In this document: positions 1-9,099 of the stretch, in pieces
Position numbering within the stretch: the first letter of the stretch is position 1
How the letters are laid out: each line of letters begins with the position of its first letter
IMG/VR virus record: IMGVR_UViG_3300012096_000007
Coordinates: 1-64,000 of that record
Source: a virus
DNA length: 64,000 nt
Direction: 5' to 3' (one strand)
The notes under the pieces: model-generated
What the model saw: the letters and a program-made list of their open reading frames with translations, nothing else
What the model was told of the DNA's origin: nothing
Databases searched by the model: none
Translations under genes and position numbers: made by a program

Positions 1-14
1 GTAAGACCCATGGC

Positions 15-401
15 TTATAACGATTTAGCAACTGGACCCCAATTATTTCCAGTTCCTGTGGTTAATTTTCTTAGAATGCAACCTTTTTCACTGACAACAA
101 TAAGATTATTATTTTCATCAAAAACCTTAATGCTGCCAAAACCACTGACAAGAGAAGCATCACTAAGATACACTTCAACTACATCTCCAATATTAAAAGT
201 AGAAGACAAAATGAAGCCTGAAGGCGTGCCAGAACCAGTAAAAGGCGTATTAGTACCAATTACAATTGTCACAGGTTTACCGGATGGAGATATCGTAGTT
301 GGGGCATCAACTCCTTCTTTTCCATCAGACAATGAAACTATAGCAAAAGAATCCTCATACTCAATTTCCGTAATTCTTCCTGCGATAGCAACAGTAGTCA
401 T
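15..401 (-). CDS. small virion-block protein, unknown
   Basis: Unrecognised 128-residue protein at the downstream end of the leftward virion block. The ATG at 401 is chosen because AAGGAGG lies just upstream; the longer frame reaching 497 would run into the preceding gene. The N-terminal part (TTVAIAGRITEIEYEDSF) and the many Val/Ile/Thr stretches suggest a small all-beta domain. Another leftward ATG lies at 11, so the block continues beyond the window. A structural role is inferred from position only. Confidence 0.75.
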   Translation of the reverse strand: MTTVAIAGRITEIEYEDSFAIVSLSDGKEGVDAPTTISPSGKPVTIVIGTNTPFTGSGTPSGFILSSTFNIGDVVEVYLSDASLVSGFGSIKVFDENNNLIVVSEKGCILRKLTTGTGNNWGPVAKSL

Positions 402-411
402 AGAAACCTCC

Positions 412-780
412 TTAGTTCGTAAGAATAGAAGCCCAGAACTTTGACTTATACTGCCAAAAGATTGCAGCTTTATTCGTTGCAATTGAAAGATTTGCATTAG
501 CTACATTATTAAGTGTGTGACCAACTGGACACCACACTCGGGCAGTTGTGCCACTAGGATTTACAGCAAAAACTGCCTCCGCAATCTGTTGAGTAGTGGG
601 GAGCACAAAATCAGTTTGGCTAGAAGCAGCACTAAGTTCTGCATTATCCCCTATAATAGCTTTAGCTCCAGCTTGTGCGGTACCTACACCAACAAGAAGA
701 GCGTAATCCGCGCCCATAATATCTGCCAACTCACCTTGCATACCCAAACCCATAAGGGTCAACGTACTTCCACCAATCAT
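412..780 (-). CDS. small virion protein, paralogue of the next upstream gene
   Basis: 122-residue protein of unknown name. Start at 780 has AAGGAG 7-8 nt upstream; an earlier in-frame ATG (816) would begin inside the preceding gene. The C-terminal half matches that of gene 792..1175: GHTLNN against GHTVNG, an N-K-A/S-A-I-[FI]-W-Q-Y-K segment, and a KFWAS ending in both. The two are therefore tandem duplicates. Position among capsid and tail genes suggests a minor structural protein; nothing shows a catalytic site. Confidence 0.75.
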   Translation of the reverse strand: MIGGSTLTLMGLGMQGELADIMGADYALLVGVGTAQAGAKAIIGDNAELSAASSQTDFVLPTTQQIAEAVFAVNPSGTTARVWCPVGHTLNNVANANLSIATNKAAIFWQYKSKFWASILTN

Positions 781-791
781 TTTAATTCTCC

Positions 792-1175
792 TTATGCGGA
801 TACGACAGAAGCCCAAAACTTAGGCTTATACTGCCATATAATAGCAGACTTATTCTGTGGGATGGTTACACTACCATTAAGCGAACCATTTACAGTATGA
901 CCAGATGGTACAAAAACAAGGCCAGAGTTGGCACCGGCTGCTGGATTGAAAACATTATAGGGAACCATAACATTAGCATTGTCTGGTGTAACTGGAAGAC
1001 TACAAGAAGTTTGACTAACGACAACTACCAATTCAGTATTCGTGCTTTTGATTATAGGTCCACTACCTTGTGTGGTACCAGCGCAAGTTATTTGAGATGG
1101 ATTACCACCCAACAATTGAGCCAATTGCGCAGGAAGGCCAAGCCCCATTAGCGCGTCAGCAGATGCTACAGGCAT
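792..1175 (-). CDS. small virion protein, tandem paralogue
   Basis: 127-residue partner of 412..780, with the same GHTVNG, KSAIIWQYKPKFWAS C-terminus and a similar N-terminal MGLG(L/M) segment. A GGAG ribosome binding site (taaggagtca) precedes the ATG. The shared C-terminus may be an assembly or particle-binding module while the N-terminal halves differ. Likely a minor virion component; function unknown. Confidence 0.75.
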   Translation of the reverse strand: MPVASADALMGLGLPAQLAQLLGGNPSQITCAGTTQGSGPIIKSTNTELVVVVSQTSCSLPVTPDNANVMVPYNVFNPAAGANSGLVFVPSGHTVNGSLNGSVTIPQNKSAIIWQYKPKFWASVVSA

Positions 1176-1187
1176 TAAAATGACTCC

Positions 1188-1946
1188 TTATTTGAGACGG
1201 GTTCGGGAACGCTTAGGCTCAGGTACAATACGGGTAGCATTAATTTGCGCAGTCTGAGCATCGAAATTACTATTGGGAACAAATACACCACGCTTCATTC
1301 CACCACCTTGATTGGCCAGCATTTGCTGAACATCAGCCATGGTGACAGAATTTTCCTGATTGGCTTGGATAGCCTTAAGTTGAGATTGAACCAAATCAAG
1401 TTTATTCTTGAGGCTGTGAATCTCTCTATCCTTTTCATCAAGAGCTTGTTTAAGCTGACTGGCCTTGACACCCTTGTTCGCTACCTCAAGGTAACGAACA
1501 GCTTCATTGACCCATTGCTGGCAACCCATTCCAATGGTTTCAATGGCGTGAGCAGAGAGTTTAGCTAGTTGTTCAACGGTATGAACGCCAGAAGCTTTCA
1601 GGGCACCAGCGGTAGCCGGGGAGGCAGGAAATAGCATTTCTACCGGGGTACCCTCGGATACCTGAGGGGCGTTCTGTTGAAATTGCTGCCACTGCAATGG
1701 ATAGCGGCGCTTTTCTAGGTCAGTTGCTTCCCTATCAACAATATTGAGACGTTCACCCGGAGGATGGATACGAACATAAATCTTGTCATCAAGCCATGGA
1801 CGGCCGACTTCAGCTGATTTGGCAGGATTGTGCACACCCTTCATATAAAACATCACAACCATCGAGGCATCCCCGCCTCCATAATTGACCACCCCACCCC
1901 ATTCACCGACACGACGAATACTAGTATGACTTGAAAGTTCGTCCAT
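1188..1946 (-). CDS. coiled-coil phage protein with helix-hairpin-helix-like segment
   Basis: 252-residue protein. Residues about 105-135 (PATAGALKASGVHTVEQLA) look like a helix-hairpin-helix or SAM-like element. Residues about 160-200 are heptad-rich (KEL/LKNKLDLVQSQLKAIQ) and likely coiled coil, followed by a basic tail (RIVPEPKRSRTRLK). The N-terminal 100 residues contain a conserved-looking DDKIYVRIHPPGE stretch. Similar proteins sit near capsid genes in phages; I infer a head or connector accessory role. It lies downstream of the glycosyltransferase gene, with a 41-nt gap. Confidence 0.75.
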   Translation of the reverse strand: MDELSSHTSIRRVGEWGGVVNYGGGDASMVVMFYMKGVHNPAKSAEVGRPWLDDKIYVRIHPPGERLNIVDREATDLEKRRYPLQWQQFQQNAPQVSEGTPVEMLFPASPATAGALKASGVHTVEQLAKLSAHAIETIGMGCQQWVNEAVRYLEVANKGVKASQLKQALDEKDREIHSLKNKLDLVQSQLKAIQANQENSVTMADVQQMLANQGGGMKRGVFVPNSNFDAQTAQINATRIVPEPKRSRTRLK

Positions 1947-1987
1947 AACTAAACTCCTGTTAAATTACGAAGATAGCGCAAATCGTA

Positions 1988-3433
1988 TTACTTAGCCAGT
2001 GTCAAGTCCAATTCTGGCTTACCATGAGATTCAACGAATACAGTCAATTCTTTTGCAACCTTTTGCAGCATCCCATCCCAGTCACCGGGGACCGGTTGGG
2101 TAAACTGACGCAAGCTTGGATACCACGGGCTATCTTCACGGGTACCGAACCAACGCCAACACCCATCCCAGCGGCTTAACAGCCACGTAGGCTTGCCTAA
2201 CGACGCAGCGGCGTGAACTACCGCCGTATCAACTGAAATAACCAGATCACAGTTTTCAATGGCGCAACATGTCTCATAAAAATCGTACATGTCTTCAGTC
2301 CAGTCCGCAATAGACATGCCAGCAGGTGGAGTTCTAACCTGCTCTGAAGGAACACCATGTTGAAGTGATACCCACATAATGCCGGGTATCTTAGCCAGTG
2401 GAGCCAAAACTTTTAAGTCAGTGGATCGAATGGCATCAACAGCAGCGGCGGCAACATTTGTCCTTCTACTCAAACCAGCCCAACAAAGACCAACTCTAAT
2501 ACCTTTAGGCAATTCTTTTAATCTTGCATCCCATGCATCAACATCACGATAATTCAGGTAGAACTCTCTTCCATTAGATGGAATAGACTCAATATCCGGG
2601 GTCAACATTCCTGCCAAAGTCAACATAGGCACAGCATAATCAAGTTCTGGGATCTTCTCGCCAACATTTATAACAGCATAAATATCAGGAATAGTTTCAA
2701 GAAGGCGTTTTAGTTGCGGCCTGCCCTCAACAATGACTTTTGATCGTGGATAACGATTAGCAAGAATATTTGCATAACGGGAGAATTGAATGATATCTCC
2801 CAAACCTTGCTCACCATACACAAGAATATTCTTGTTGGTCAGATCCTCACCATTCCATTGAGGGCATTTCATTTTGCGTGCGGGTAGTTGATTGGTTTTC
2901 CACCGCCATTCATACTCTTTCCAACCCTCCTGCAAATGCCCCGCACTAAGAAGTGCCATACCGTAGACAAAGTGACCGTCAGCATATTCGGGATCAACAG
3001 TTTTGCTTCTACGGTAATAAGAAAGAGCTTTTTGAATATTCCCTTCATGTTTATAAGCATTTCCTAAAGTCAATAACGCTTGGGGTATTTCTTCAAGTTC
3101 GATGGATTGAAAGAGACTTCCTTTTGCTTTGACTATATTACCCATGTCATAATATGCAGCGCCTCTGTTACAGAGAATTCGCGCTTTTAAAATTTTATTT
3201 TCTTCAGTTTCCAAAGCTTTATCGTAATTAATAATAGCATCCAAATAATGCCCTAACTGTTGAATACAGGTGACACGATTATCCCAAATACGTGAAAGAT
3301 ATTTCTCAGCTTGAAGGTTGTTTTCAAATCTTTCAAGAAGTTCAGTTGACCAAATAATTGCTTCAGACCAGTTTTGATTATGATATGCCATCACAAAAAG
3401 TTCTTTAACTTCTTCATACGTTTTACGCTGCAT
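1988..3433 (-). CDS. TPR protein with glycosyltransferase family 9-like domain
   Basis: 481 residues. Residues 1-165 carry four to five TPR-like helical pairs (for example YFNQALxx-type units such as GNIQKALSYYRRSKTVDPEY). From about 200 a GT-B, heptosyltransferase-like (GT9) domain begins: NILVYGEQGLGDIIQFSRY, later VGLCWAG, and the C-terminal ISVDTAVVHAAASLGKPTW segment that in this family contacts the nucleotide sugar. The ATG follows AGGAGC 5 nt upstream. The domain pair is known from bacterial protein and surface glycosylation; in this block it could glycosylate the virion or alter host LPS. Target unknown. Confidence 0.88.
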   Translation of the reverse strand: MQRKTYEEVKELFVMAYHNQNWSEAIIWSTELLERFENNLQAEKYLSRIWDNRVTCIQQLGHYLDAIINYDKALETEENKILKARILCNRGAAYYDMGNIVKAKGSLFQSIELEEIPQALLTLGNAYKHEGNIQKALSYYRRSKTVDPEYADGHFVYGMALLSAGHLQEGWKEYEWRWKTNQLPARKMKCPQWNGEDLTNKNILVYGEQGLGDIIQFSRYANILANRYPRSKVIVEGRPQLKRLLETIPDIYAVINVGEKIPELDYAVPMLTLAGMLTPDIESIPSNGREFYLNYRDVDAWDARLKELPKGIRVGLCWAGLSRRTNVAAAAVDAIRSTDLKVLAPLAKIPGIMWVSLQHGVPSEQVRTPPAGMSIADWTEDMYDFYETCCAIENCDLVISVDTAVVHAAASLGKPTWLLSRWDGCWRWFGTREDSPWYPSLRQFTQPVPGDWDGMLQKVAKELTVFVESHGKPELDLTLAK

Positions 3434-3439
3434 TTTGTG

Positions 3440-3490
3440 CTCCTGTTTACAAACTAAGGGGCCAGCTTTTTAAGACTGACCCCTGCTGAA
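3440..3490 (-). other. hairpin between two virion genes
   Basis: Read leftwards, this gap contains AGGGGTCAG, a short A/T-rich loop and CTGGCCCCTT, which can fold into an imperfect stem before the ribosome binding site of the glycosyltransferase gene. There is no terminal T-run, so it is more likely a processing or attenuation hairpin than a terminator. Confidence 0.35.
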
Positions 3491-3530
3491 AGGCTATCGC
3501 GTAAAGCGAGCAATCCAATCGCCTTCCAAA

Positions 3531-4103
3531 TTAGGTGTTAGCAAGAACCGTTGGGTTATTAAGAATAGCTGTGTTTGGGCCAGCAAGCGAACCGGTCGCT
3601 TGGCTGATAACCATACCAGTGATGCTAAAACCGCTACCAGTACCGGGGGATGTCGAGAATAAAGCACCAGCAGTTGCTGCAACGCTGAAAAGCGCGGCAT
3701 TTGCTGTAGTGGAAGCCAAAGTACGGACATTTGGGCAGTTACCAAATACCTGAGTCCAGAAAAAGGTAGCTGTTTGTGGAGCAGCCGGAGCAGGAACAAG
3801 CATGCTGCCCTGTGAACCACCAACGATACCAACAAATGCACCGACGTTTGAACCAGCAGTCGCGCCACCAGTTAAAGCAACAGACCAAGAACCGGGAACA
3901 ACACTTACCACAACAGCTGAACCAGCTGGGATGCTTACCGAAGAAGTACAATAAACCCACTCTGAACCATCTGTACCCCAAGCCAACTGACCAGTTGCAA
4001 ATGGAGGACGAGGAATTTCAGGGGTACCAACAGCATTCAGAATGAAGACTGCATTGATATCAACGCCTTCCATGTTAGAAGTATTATAAAGGGCGGCTGC
4101 CAT
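3531..4103 (-). CDS. Ala/Gly/Thr-rich putative virion protein
   Basis: 190 residues, low in charge and rich in Ala, Gly, Ser, Thr and Val, with no cysteine pair pattern or catalytic motif that I recognise. Ribosome binding site GAGGAG precedes the ATG at 4103. The composition and the repeating short hydrophobic beta segments fit a head-decoration or fibre-associated protein. A 124-residue open frame at 3494..3868 in another phase is a shadow. Function unknown. Confidence 0.7.
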   Translation of the reverse strand: MAAALYNTSNMEGVDINAVFILNAVGTPEIPRPPFATGQLAWGTDGSEWVYCTSSVSIPAGSAVVVSVVPGSWSVALTGGATAGSNVGAFVGIVGGSQGSMLVPAPAAPQTATFFWTQVFGNCPNVRTLASTTANAALFSVAATAGALFSTSPGTGSGFSITGMVISQATGSLAGPNTAILNNPTVLANT

Positions 4104-4230
4104 TTAAGGCTCCTCATGTGTGAGTTGGAATTCTAAAAACTGAAGTCCATGAATTGGTTTCCAAGGACACGCACGGGAAGTAGGTGATTGGTTTCACCAG
4201 TGTTACTTCTATGGGAAGTCAAGTAGTTCG

Positions 4231-4494
4231 TCAACTGACTAGCCAGTTTGTTCCGTTACAAACCACCAAAGCAGTTACAGCCCCACTACCAGCAACAATC
4301 GACCCAATAACTGGGGCCAAAGCATCTGTCACTTGACGAATAACCGCATTTTGACCCGTATTGCAGGGTGGAAGAGAAGCTACAGAGCTTTTTGACACAT
4401 TATTCGTACTAAAAAAATACCCATTCGTCGTACTATGCTGTGCCCAAGATGGGCTACACAGTAGTAAAAATGCTGCAATAAGGATAAACCTCAT
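4231..4494 (-). CDS. small secreted protein, unknown
   Basis: 87 residues with a clear signal peptide: MRFILIAAFLLLCSPSWAQ, predicted cleavage after Ala-Gln or WA. The mature part is short, with two cysteines (PPCNTGQ and VVCNGT) that could form a disulfide in the periplasm. The ATG at 4494 overlaps the TGA of the upstream gene (ATGA), which decides the start. The pair with 4491..4919 suggests two co-translated exported proteins. The role is unknown; host-surface or superinfection functions are only guesses. Confidence 0.75.
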   Translation of the reverse strand: MRFILIAAFLLLCSPSWAQHSTTNGYFFSTNNVSKSSVASLPPCNTGQNAVIRQVTDALAPVIGSIVAGSGAVTALVVCNGTNWLVS

Positions 4495-4919
4495 TGTGTA
4501 TCTCCACTGATAAAAGCATGCGCACCTACAGCCGCTGAATTCTGAGTAAAACAACTTGCATTCGTGGAAAGAACAATCACAATTCCAATAAGAAAAATTG
4601 GTGGTGTATTAAATGCTGCTGTAAATGAAGTTGTTCCAGAAGGAACTGTATAACATTTGGCTGGGGTAACAGCGCCATCACCGGGAACTGCTGTTGCATC
4701 AAAAATCAAAATAGTCCAAGGAGCAGCAGATAATGCACTATCTTGAGATACTTCAAAACTGGTCAGAACACAGTTTTGATTGCAAGTGGTTCTCAGAACC
4801 AAACTCGATGCCAATGCCGCAGTTTTCTTGACCACTGCACCGTTATTGGCACCAGAAGCTGCGGCATAAGCTTCCATAGGTACAAACAGCAAAAGAAGAG
4901 CTAGGAGAAGCTTTTTCAT
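4491..4919 (-). CDS. small secreted protein, unknown
   Basis: 142 residues. The signal peptide (MKKLLLALLLLFVPMEAYA) is cleaved probably after AYA. The mature domain has cysteine pairs in TTCNQNC and single cysteines in KCYT and SCFT, suggesting disulfides. I choose the ATG at 4919 because GAGG sits 7-10 nt before it; an ATG at 4931 overlapping the upstream stop (TAATG) is the alternative. Position after the repeat proteins suggests it belongs to the adsorption part of the block. Unknown family. Confidence 0.72.
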   Translation of the reverse strand: MKKLLLALLLLFVPMEAYAAASGANNGAVVKKTAALASSLVLRTTCNQNCVLTSFEVSQDSALSAAPWTILIFDATAVPGDGAVTPAKCYTVPSGTTSFTAAFNTPPIFLIGIVIVLSTNASCFTQNSAAVGAHAFISGDTQ

Positions 4920-4930
4920 CTCTATCCTCA

Positions 4931-7285
4931 TTATCGAATCATGAAGTGACCGACATTACCAATAAACTTAACAATGTGCGAGGTCGTACCTAGCGTGGCC
5001 GTATAAAGGTTCTGATTATAAGGCGGCACATGCGGAGGCCCTAACCTGACAGGACGCTGAGTTGGGTACTGATACTGATTAAACGGAAATGGGTTCTTAA
5101 ACAGGTTCGGATTGGTCTGAACTGAAAGATCAAACGGTGCATGCGGCACCCCAAATGGTTTACGCCAGTCATACTGAGAAAACGGAATAGGGTTAGTAAA
5201 CAAGTTGATATTGAGTGCCTGATCCTGTGTAGGAACAGATTTAGGTACAAATGCCTTTGACCAATCAGACTGATTAAACGGAACCTGTACAGTAACAACA
5301 CCATACAAATTAACATTATATGGCTGAGAAGTATCTACAAATCCTTTCAGTCTAACTGAAACAGATGTATCATAATTGAAAACAGGAATTGGATTCGTGA
5401 ACAAATTTATGTTCAACGCTTGATCGGGCGAAAACGGCGCTTGTGGCGTCCGCAATAACTTGAGGAAGTCATACTGATTGAACGGATAAGGGTTCGTGAA
5501 TAAATTAATGTTTAACGGTGGATCCAGCAGTGGTGAAGATACTGGCCTTCGAGAAATCAGGATCTCAGCAGCATAAAAAGGTGCTGTAACAGTCACCGTA
5601 TAAAGTGACTGATTATAAGCTTGATCCGGAAGTACAGACGCACGGCGCAAAGGCACAATTGAACTATCAATATTCAAAAATGGATAAGGATTCGTAAACA
5701 AGTTGATGTTAAGAGGTGGCGACGGCTGTGGCAGCGTCAAAGGTACTTTAAAAATAGGCAACTGATCCGTTGCCAAGATAGGGAACGGATTTGTAAAGAT
5801 ATTTGGATTTAACGATACTGACAAATCAAATGGGGCATGCGGTACTGTAAACGGCTTTGACCAATCAATCTGATTGAATGGCAAAATTGAGATAATAACA
5901 GTATAAAGCGGTTGATTATACGGTGTATCAACCTGCGGCAATCCTGCCAAACGGCCCGGACGTGAAGTATCAATGTTCAAGAATGGAAATGGATTTGTAA
6001 AGATATTAGGATTGAGTGATACCGACAAATCAAACGGCGCATGTGGCACGTTGAAAGGTTTCGACCAATCAGTCTGATTAAATGGAAAGAAATTCGTTAG
6101 ATTTTGATTAAACTGTACCGATAGATCAATCGGTGCCTGTGGAATCCTGACTGATTTCGCCCAATCATACTGATTGAACGGATAAGGGTTCGTGAATAAA
6201 TTAATATTAAGGGGTGGCGATGGTTGCGGCAATGATAACGGAATACGAAATGGTTTAGACCAATCAATTTGAGTGAATGGAATCGGATTGGTAAACAGAT
6301 TGATATTTAATGGATCAGTTGGAGAAAACGGTGCTTGTGGCACACGTATTGATTTCGACCAATCAATTTGATTGAACGGATAGGGGTTCGTGAAAACATT
6401 AGGATTAAGCGAATCAAAGTTAGGAGGCAGGCTTAATCGTTGAAATGGCTTCGACCAATCATATTGATTGAATGGAGTTTGAATTACAACCGTAGTATAA
6501 AGATTAAGATTATAAGCCTGTTGTGGCGTTGGCGGATAAACCCAAGATTTTAGCTTGGTTACGTGCGGTGGACGTGTTTGAGCCGCTGTACCTTGCAAAA
6601 CATGATAGAAGATGGCAGTAGCATTTGGAAAACCAGCAGCCATTCCAGAAAATTGAAGGCTGGTCGTAGGACCAATAGCGGGATTGTAAATGCTACCATA
6701 AGCAATGCCTGAAAGCGCATTATCCTCATTAATCAATATTCCAACATTTGCTGCCGGAATTGAAACGCTTGCCGTGTTCATAACGGCCAAAGCCATATCA
6801 CCAATAACAGTCGTCACCGCTTGAGGATTAATTGTATAAAGACCATTACTTCCAATTGTTGCAGCCGTTATAGTATCGGAAGAGGGAATGCAATTGGCAA
6901 TACTGGTAGTATCAGTACCAGTAAATGAAAAACAATCGATGTAAACTCTTTGATTTCCAGTACCTCCCGTAGTACCAGTAAAAGTAGCCGTTAACGTTTG
7001 ATTGCCACTGGCCGGATTTAACAACCCAAAGACGGCAACCTGAACCAAATTATCCGTTTCATTCAGAGGAGAACCAGGAAGCTCCGTCATCGGGACGTTG
7101 CCCCATTGCACCCCAGTACAGGCCGCACTAAGCGCAGCTGTATCACCAAGGGCCACCGCAGCAATGAGAAGAGTACCGTTCGGGCCAACAGTTAGCGTGG
7201 TGTTGGTCTGTGGGCTTGTAAAGCCAGAACCACCACCGCCAGCAGCAGTTACCGTTAAGGCTTTGGCATCAAAAAGAGCACCCAT
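4931..7285 (-). CDS. large repeat protein, probable tail fibre or surface appendage
   Basis: 784 residues. Residues 1-230 form a Gly/Thr/Asn-rich beta-type domain resembling phage lectin-like modules. From about 245 to the end there are about 16 imperfect repeats of 30-36 residues built on LNINLFTNPYPFNQYDWSKP, often followed by R(I/V)PxAPFDLSV, alternating with YNQNLYTV variants. The same repeat occurs in the next gene upstream (7287..8630). ATG at 7285 lies one base after the upstream TGA, so it is probably translationally coupled. Repeat-rich large proteins late in a virion operon are typically fibres; this one is not assigned to a known family. Confidence 0.75.
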   Translation of the reverse strand: MGALFDAKALTVTAAGGGGSGFTSPQTNTTLTVGPNGTLLIAAVALGDTAALSAACTGVQWGNVPMTELPGSPLNETDNLVQVAVFGLLNPASGNQTLTATFTGTTGGTGNQRVYIDCFSFTGTDTTSIANCIPSSDTITAATIGSNGLYTINPQAVTTVIGDMALAVMNTASVSIPAANVGILINEDNALSGIAYGSIYNPAIGPTTSLQFSGMAAGFPNATAIFYHVLQGTAAQTRPPHVTKLKSWVYPPTPQQAYNLNLYTTVVIQTPFNQYDWSKPFQRLSLPPNFDSLNPNVFTNPYPFNQIDWSKSIRVPQAPFSPTDPLNINLFTNPIPFTQIDWSKPFRIPLSLPQPSPPLNINLFTNPYPFNQYDWAKSVRIPQAPIDLSVQFNQNLTNFFPFNQTDWSKPFNVPHAPFDLSVSLNPNIFTNPFPFLNIDTSRPGRLAGLPQVDTPYNQPLYTVIISILPFNQIDWSKPFTVPHAPFDLSVSLNPNIFTNPFPILATDQLPIFKVPLTLPQPSPPLNINLFTNPYPFLNIDSSIVPLRRASVLPDQAYNQSLYTVTVTAPFYAAEILISRRPVSSPLLDPPLNINLFTNPYPFNQYDFLKLLRTPQAPFSPDQALNINLFTNPIPVFNYDTSVSVRLKGFVDTSQPYNVNLYGVVTVQVPFNQSDWSKAFVPKSVPTQDQALNINLFTNPIPFSQYDWRKPFGVPHAPFDLSVQTNPNLFKNPFPFNQYQYPTQRPVRLGPPHVPPYNQNLYTATLGTTSHIVKFIGNVGHFMIR

Positions 7286-7286
7286 A

Positions 7287-8630
7287 TCAGCACCATACCT
7301 GCCCCATCAGGGTATAAGTCACCTGATAGAGATTTTGATTGTAAGGAGCATCAAAAGATGGTGCACGTCGTACTGTAGTCGACTTCGACCAAGCAGTCTG
7401 ATTAAACGGCAACGTCGTCACGACGACACTATAAAGATTCTGATTATAAGGTTGCTGTGGTACAGGTAAATCAGTTACACCCCAACTACTTCCCCCTATA
7501 TTCAAGAATGGAATAGGGTTCTTAAATAGATTTGGATTAGTCTGAACTGAAAGATCAAATGGAGCTTCTGGTATTCGTAATGGTTTAGACCAATCAAACT
7601 GATTAAATGGGATAGGGTTCTTGAACAGATTTGGATTGATACCAATCTGTGGCTGAGGCAACCACTTAGGATTAATCTTGCTAGAACTCCCATCACCATT
7701 AAAAATTGGAATCGGATTCTTGAATAAATTAGGATTAAGCCCTACCGATACATCATAAGGTGCCTGTCGTATATCCCATACCTTTGGATACTCATAAGTA
7801 TTAAATGGCAACGCAACAGATGCCGTAACACCAACACGCTCTGCAAGCATATCCTCTTCTGGATAAATCAAAAAACAATAAGGCTCACTATGAAGAAGAG
7901 AAGCCTCTGCAGCAGTTAAAGTTCTATTCCATTGAGCGACATAATAGATAAACCCATTGATGCCACCACTACCGCTATTACCACCGACGAAAATGTGATT
8001 ATAAAGCAATTGATACGTCGATGAAGTAAAGATTGTAGTATTTCCTGAAAACGTACCGTCCTGCTTCCCATCTACATAAACACTTCCAGTGGTCGATGTA
8101 GCCGCATTGCCAATTACGGTATGATAAACACCAACGCTATTGGTATTTGCCGCTGTTATATAATCTTCAGGGGTAGCTGCAGAACCAGCATACTTGACCT
8201 CAAACAGAGTTGCTGTGCTTGGAACGTTAAGTTGAAAGCCAAAATTATTGGCTGGATCCATGATCGATATGATTGAAGTAGAAGCTGTCGGAGAACCTGT
8301 TGGCAACATTCCAACCGCAACAGCGTATGGGGCAGCAGTCATCAGCTTGGCTGCTTGCACAGTTGGAAGTGCTGCTTCAGCACCATCGCAGGAAGCGGTT
8401 CCTGCGTATTTATACCCATAACCTAATTTGGATTGTGCCCTACTAGCAAGAGTAGCAGTTCCGCCCGTTTCCACACCCATGCCACCATTGACTAAATCAA
8501 TGAGTTGGCCACCAAGATCATAATTATAGGAAACTAGATTCGCCGCAAGCGGATGTGTCCAGTCAATACGTGGAACACTGGCGTAAGGCTTGGCTTGCCC
8601 TCGCCTGATATTGGGGACAAGTACCGACAT
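7287..8630 (-). CDS. LamG/concanavalin-like domain protein with Asn-Pro-Phe repeats
   Basis: 447 residues. Residues about 30-260 look like a laminin-G/concanavalin-type jelly roll, ending in the characteristic W(N)RTLTAAEASLLHSEPY segment found in phage lectin domains. The C-terminal 180 residues carry five to six repeats (NPNLFKNPIPFNQFDWSKP, YNQNLYSVVV) shared with 4931..7285. It ends one base before the ATG of that gene. This is likely a carbohydrate-binding part of the adsorption apparatus. No strong ribosome binding site is visible, so coupling to the gene upstream (2 nt gap) is likely. Confidence 0.8.
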   Translation of the reverse strand: MSVLVPNIRRGQAKPYASVPRIDWTHPLAANLVSYNYDLGGQLIDLVNGGMGVETGGTATLASRAQSKLGYGYKYAGTASCDGAEAALPTVQAAKLMTAAPYAVAVGMLPTGSPTASTSIISIMDPANNFGFQLNVPSTATLFEVKYAGSAATPEDYITAANTNSVGVYHTVIGNAATSTTGSVYVDGKQDGTFSGNTTIFTSSTYQLLYNHIFVGGNSGSGGINGFIYYVAQWNRTLTAAEASLLHSEPYCFLIYPEEDMLAERVGVTASVALPFNTYEYPKVWDIRQAPYDVSVGLNPNLFKNPIPIFNGDGSSSKINPKWLPQPQIGINPNLFKNPIPFNQFDWSKPLRIPEAPFDLSVQTNPNLFKNPIPFLNIGGSSWGVTDLPVPQQPYNQNLYSVVVTTLPFNQTAWSKSTTVRRAPSFDAPYNQNLYQVTYTLMGQVWC

Positions 8631-8632
8631 TT

Positions 8633-9097
8633 TTAATACTGCGTTGGCGTCGGGTACAGATCGAGAGTATTACCAGAAGCAGCAAGTGCTTGACCAGAAT
8701 TATTAATAAGAATACATTTGAAAAAACCAAGCGGAATAATGACGCCCGGAAATACTTCATCAACCACAGCTGCTGCAGCAGCTTTTGGAAACAAATTTAT
8801 ATTTCCAACAAATCCATTTCCAGAATAAAGAGGAGTTGTACCAGAAGTATATGACGAGTAAGTTGCACCAGAAGCCGTTGTACTTGATGGCACCAAATAA
8901 ACACTGACATAAGAATTTGCTGTTAATGCTACAGAAAGTGACGCAAGATGCAAATAAAGCATGCCACGTTGAGCGCTAGTTGCGCCACCAACTTCAGGTC
9001 CATAAGCAGCACCGGCCCCGCTTGCAAGCGTGTTCAATTCCGTCGTCAACAAATGAATGACGGTACCAACTGGGCCCCAAAGGAAATTAGTGGCCAT
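8633..9097 (-). CDS. putative virion protein, unknown
   Basis: 154 residues, beta-rich and Ala/Ser/Thr-rich, starting MATNFLWGPVGTVIHLLTTE. It contains no cysteine-rich or catalytic motif. It follows 9100..9477 by 2 nt and precedes the LamG protein by 2 nt, so the three genes are probably one translational unit. In position and composition it resembles small tail-appendage proteins. Function unknown. Confidence 0.75.
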   Translation of the reverse strand: MATNFLWGPVGTVIHLLTTELNTLASGAGAAYGPEVGGATSAQRGMLYLHLASLSVALTANSYVSVYLVPSSTTASGATYSSYTSGTTPLYSGNGFVGNINLFPKAAAAAVVDEVFPGVIIPLGFFKCILINNSGQALAASGNTLDLYPTPTQY

Positions 9098-9099
9098 AT

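Noticed and set aside
10-444. 144-codon plus frame at the left edge
   Set aside because: Antisense of 15..401, which has a good ribosome binding site and the direction of the block.
3494-3868. 124-codon minus frame inside 3531..4103
   Set aside because: Leu/Val-rich out-of-frame shadow without a ribosome binding site.
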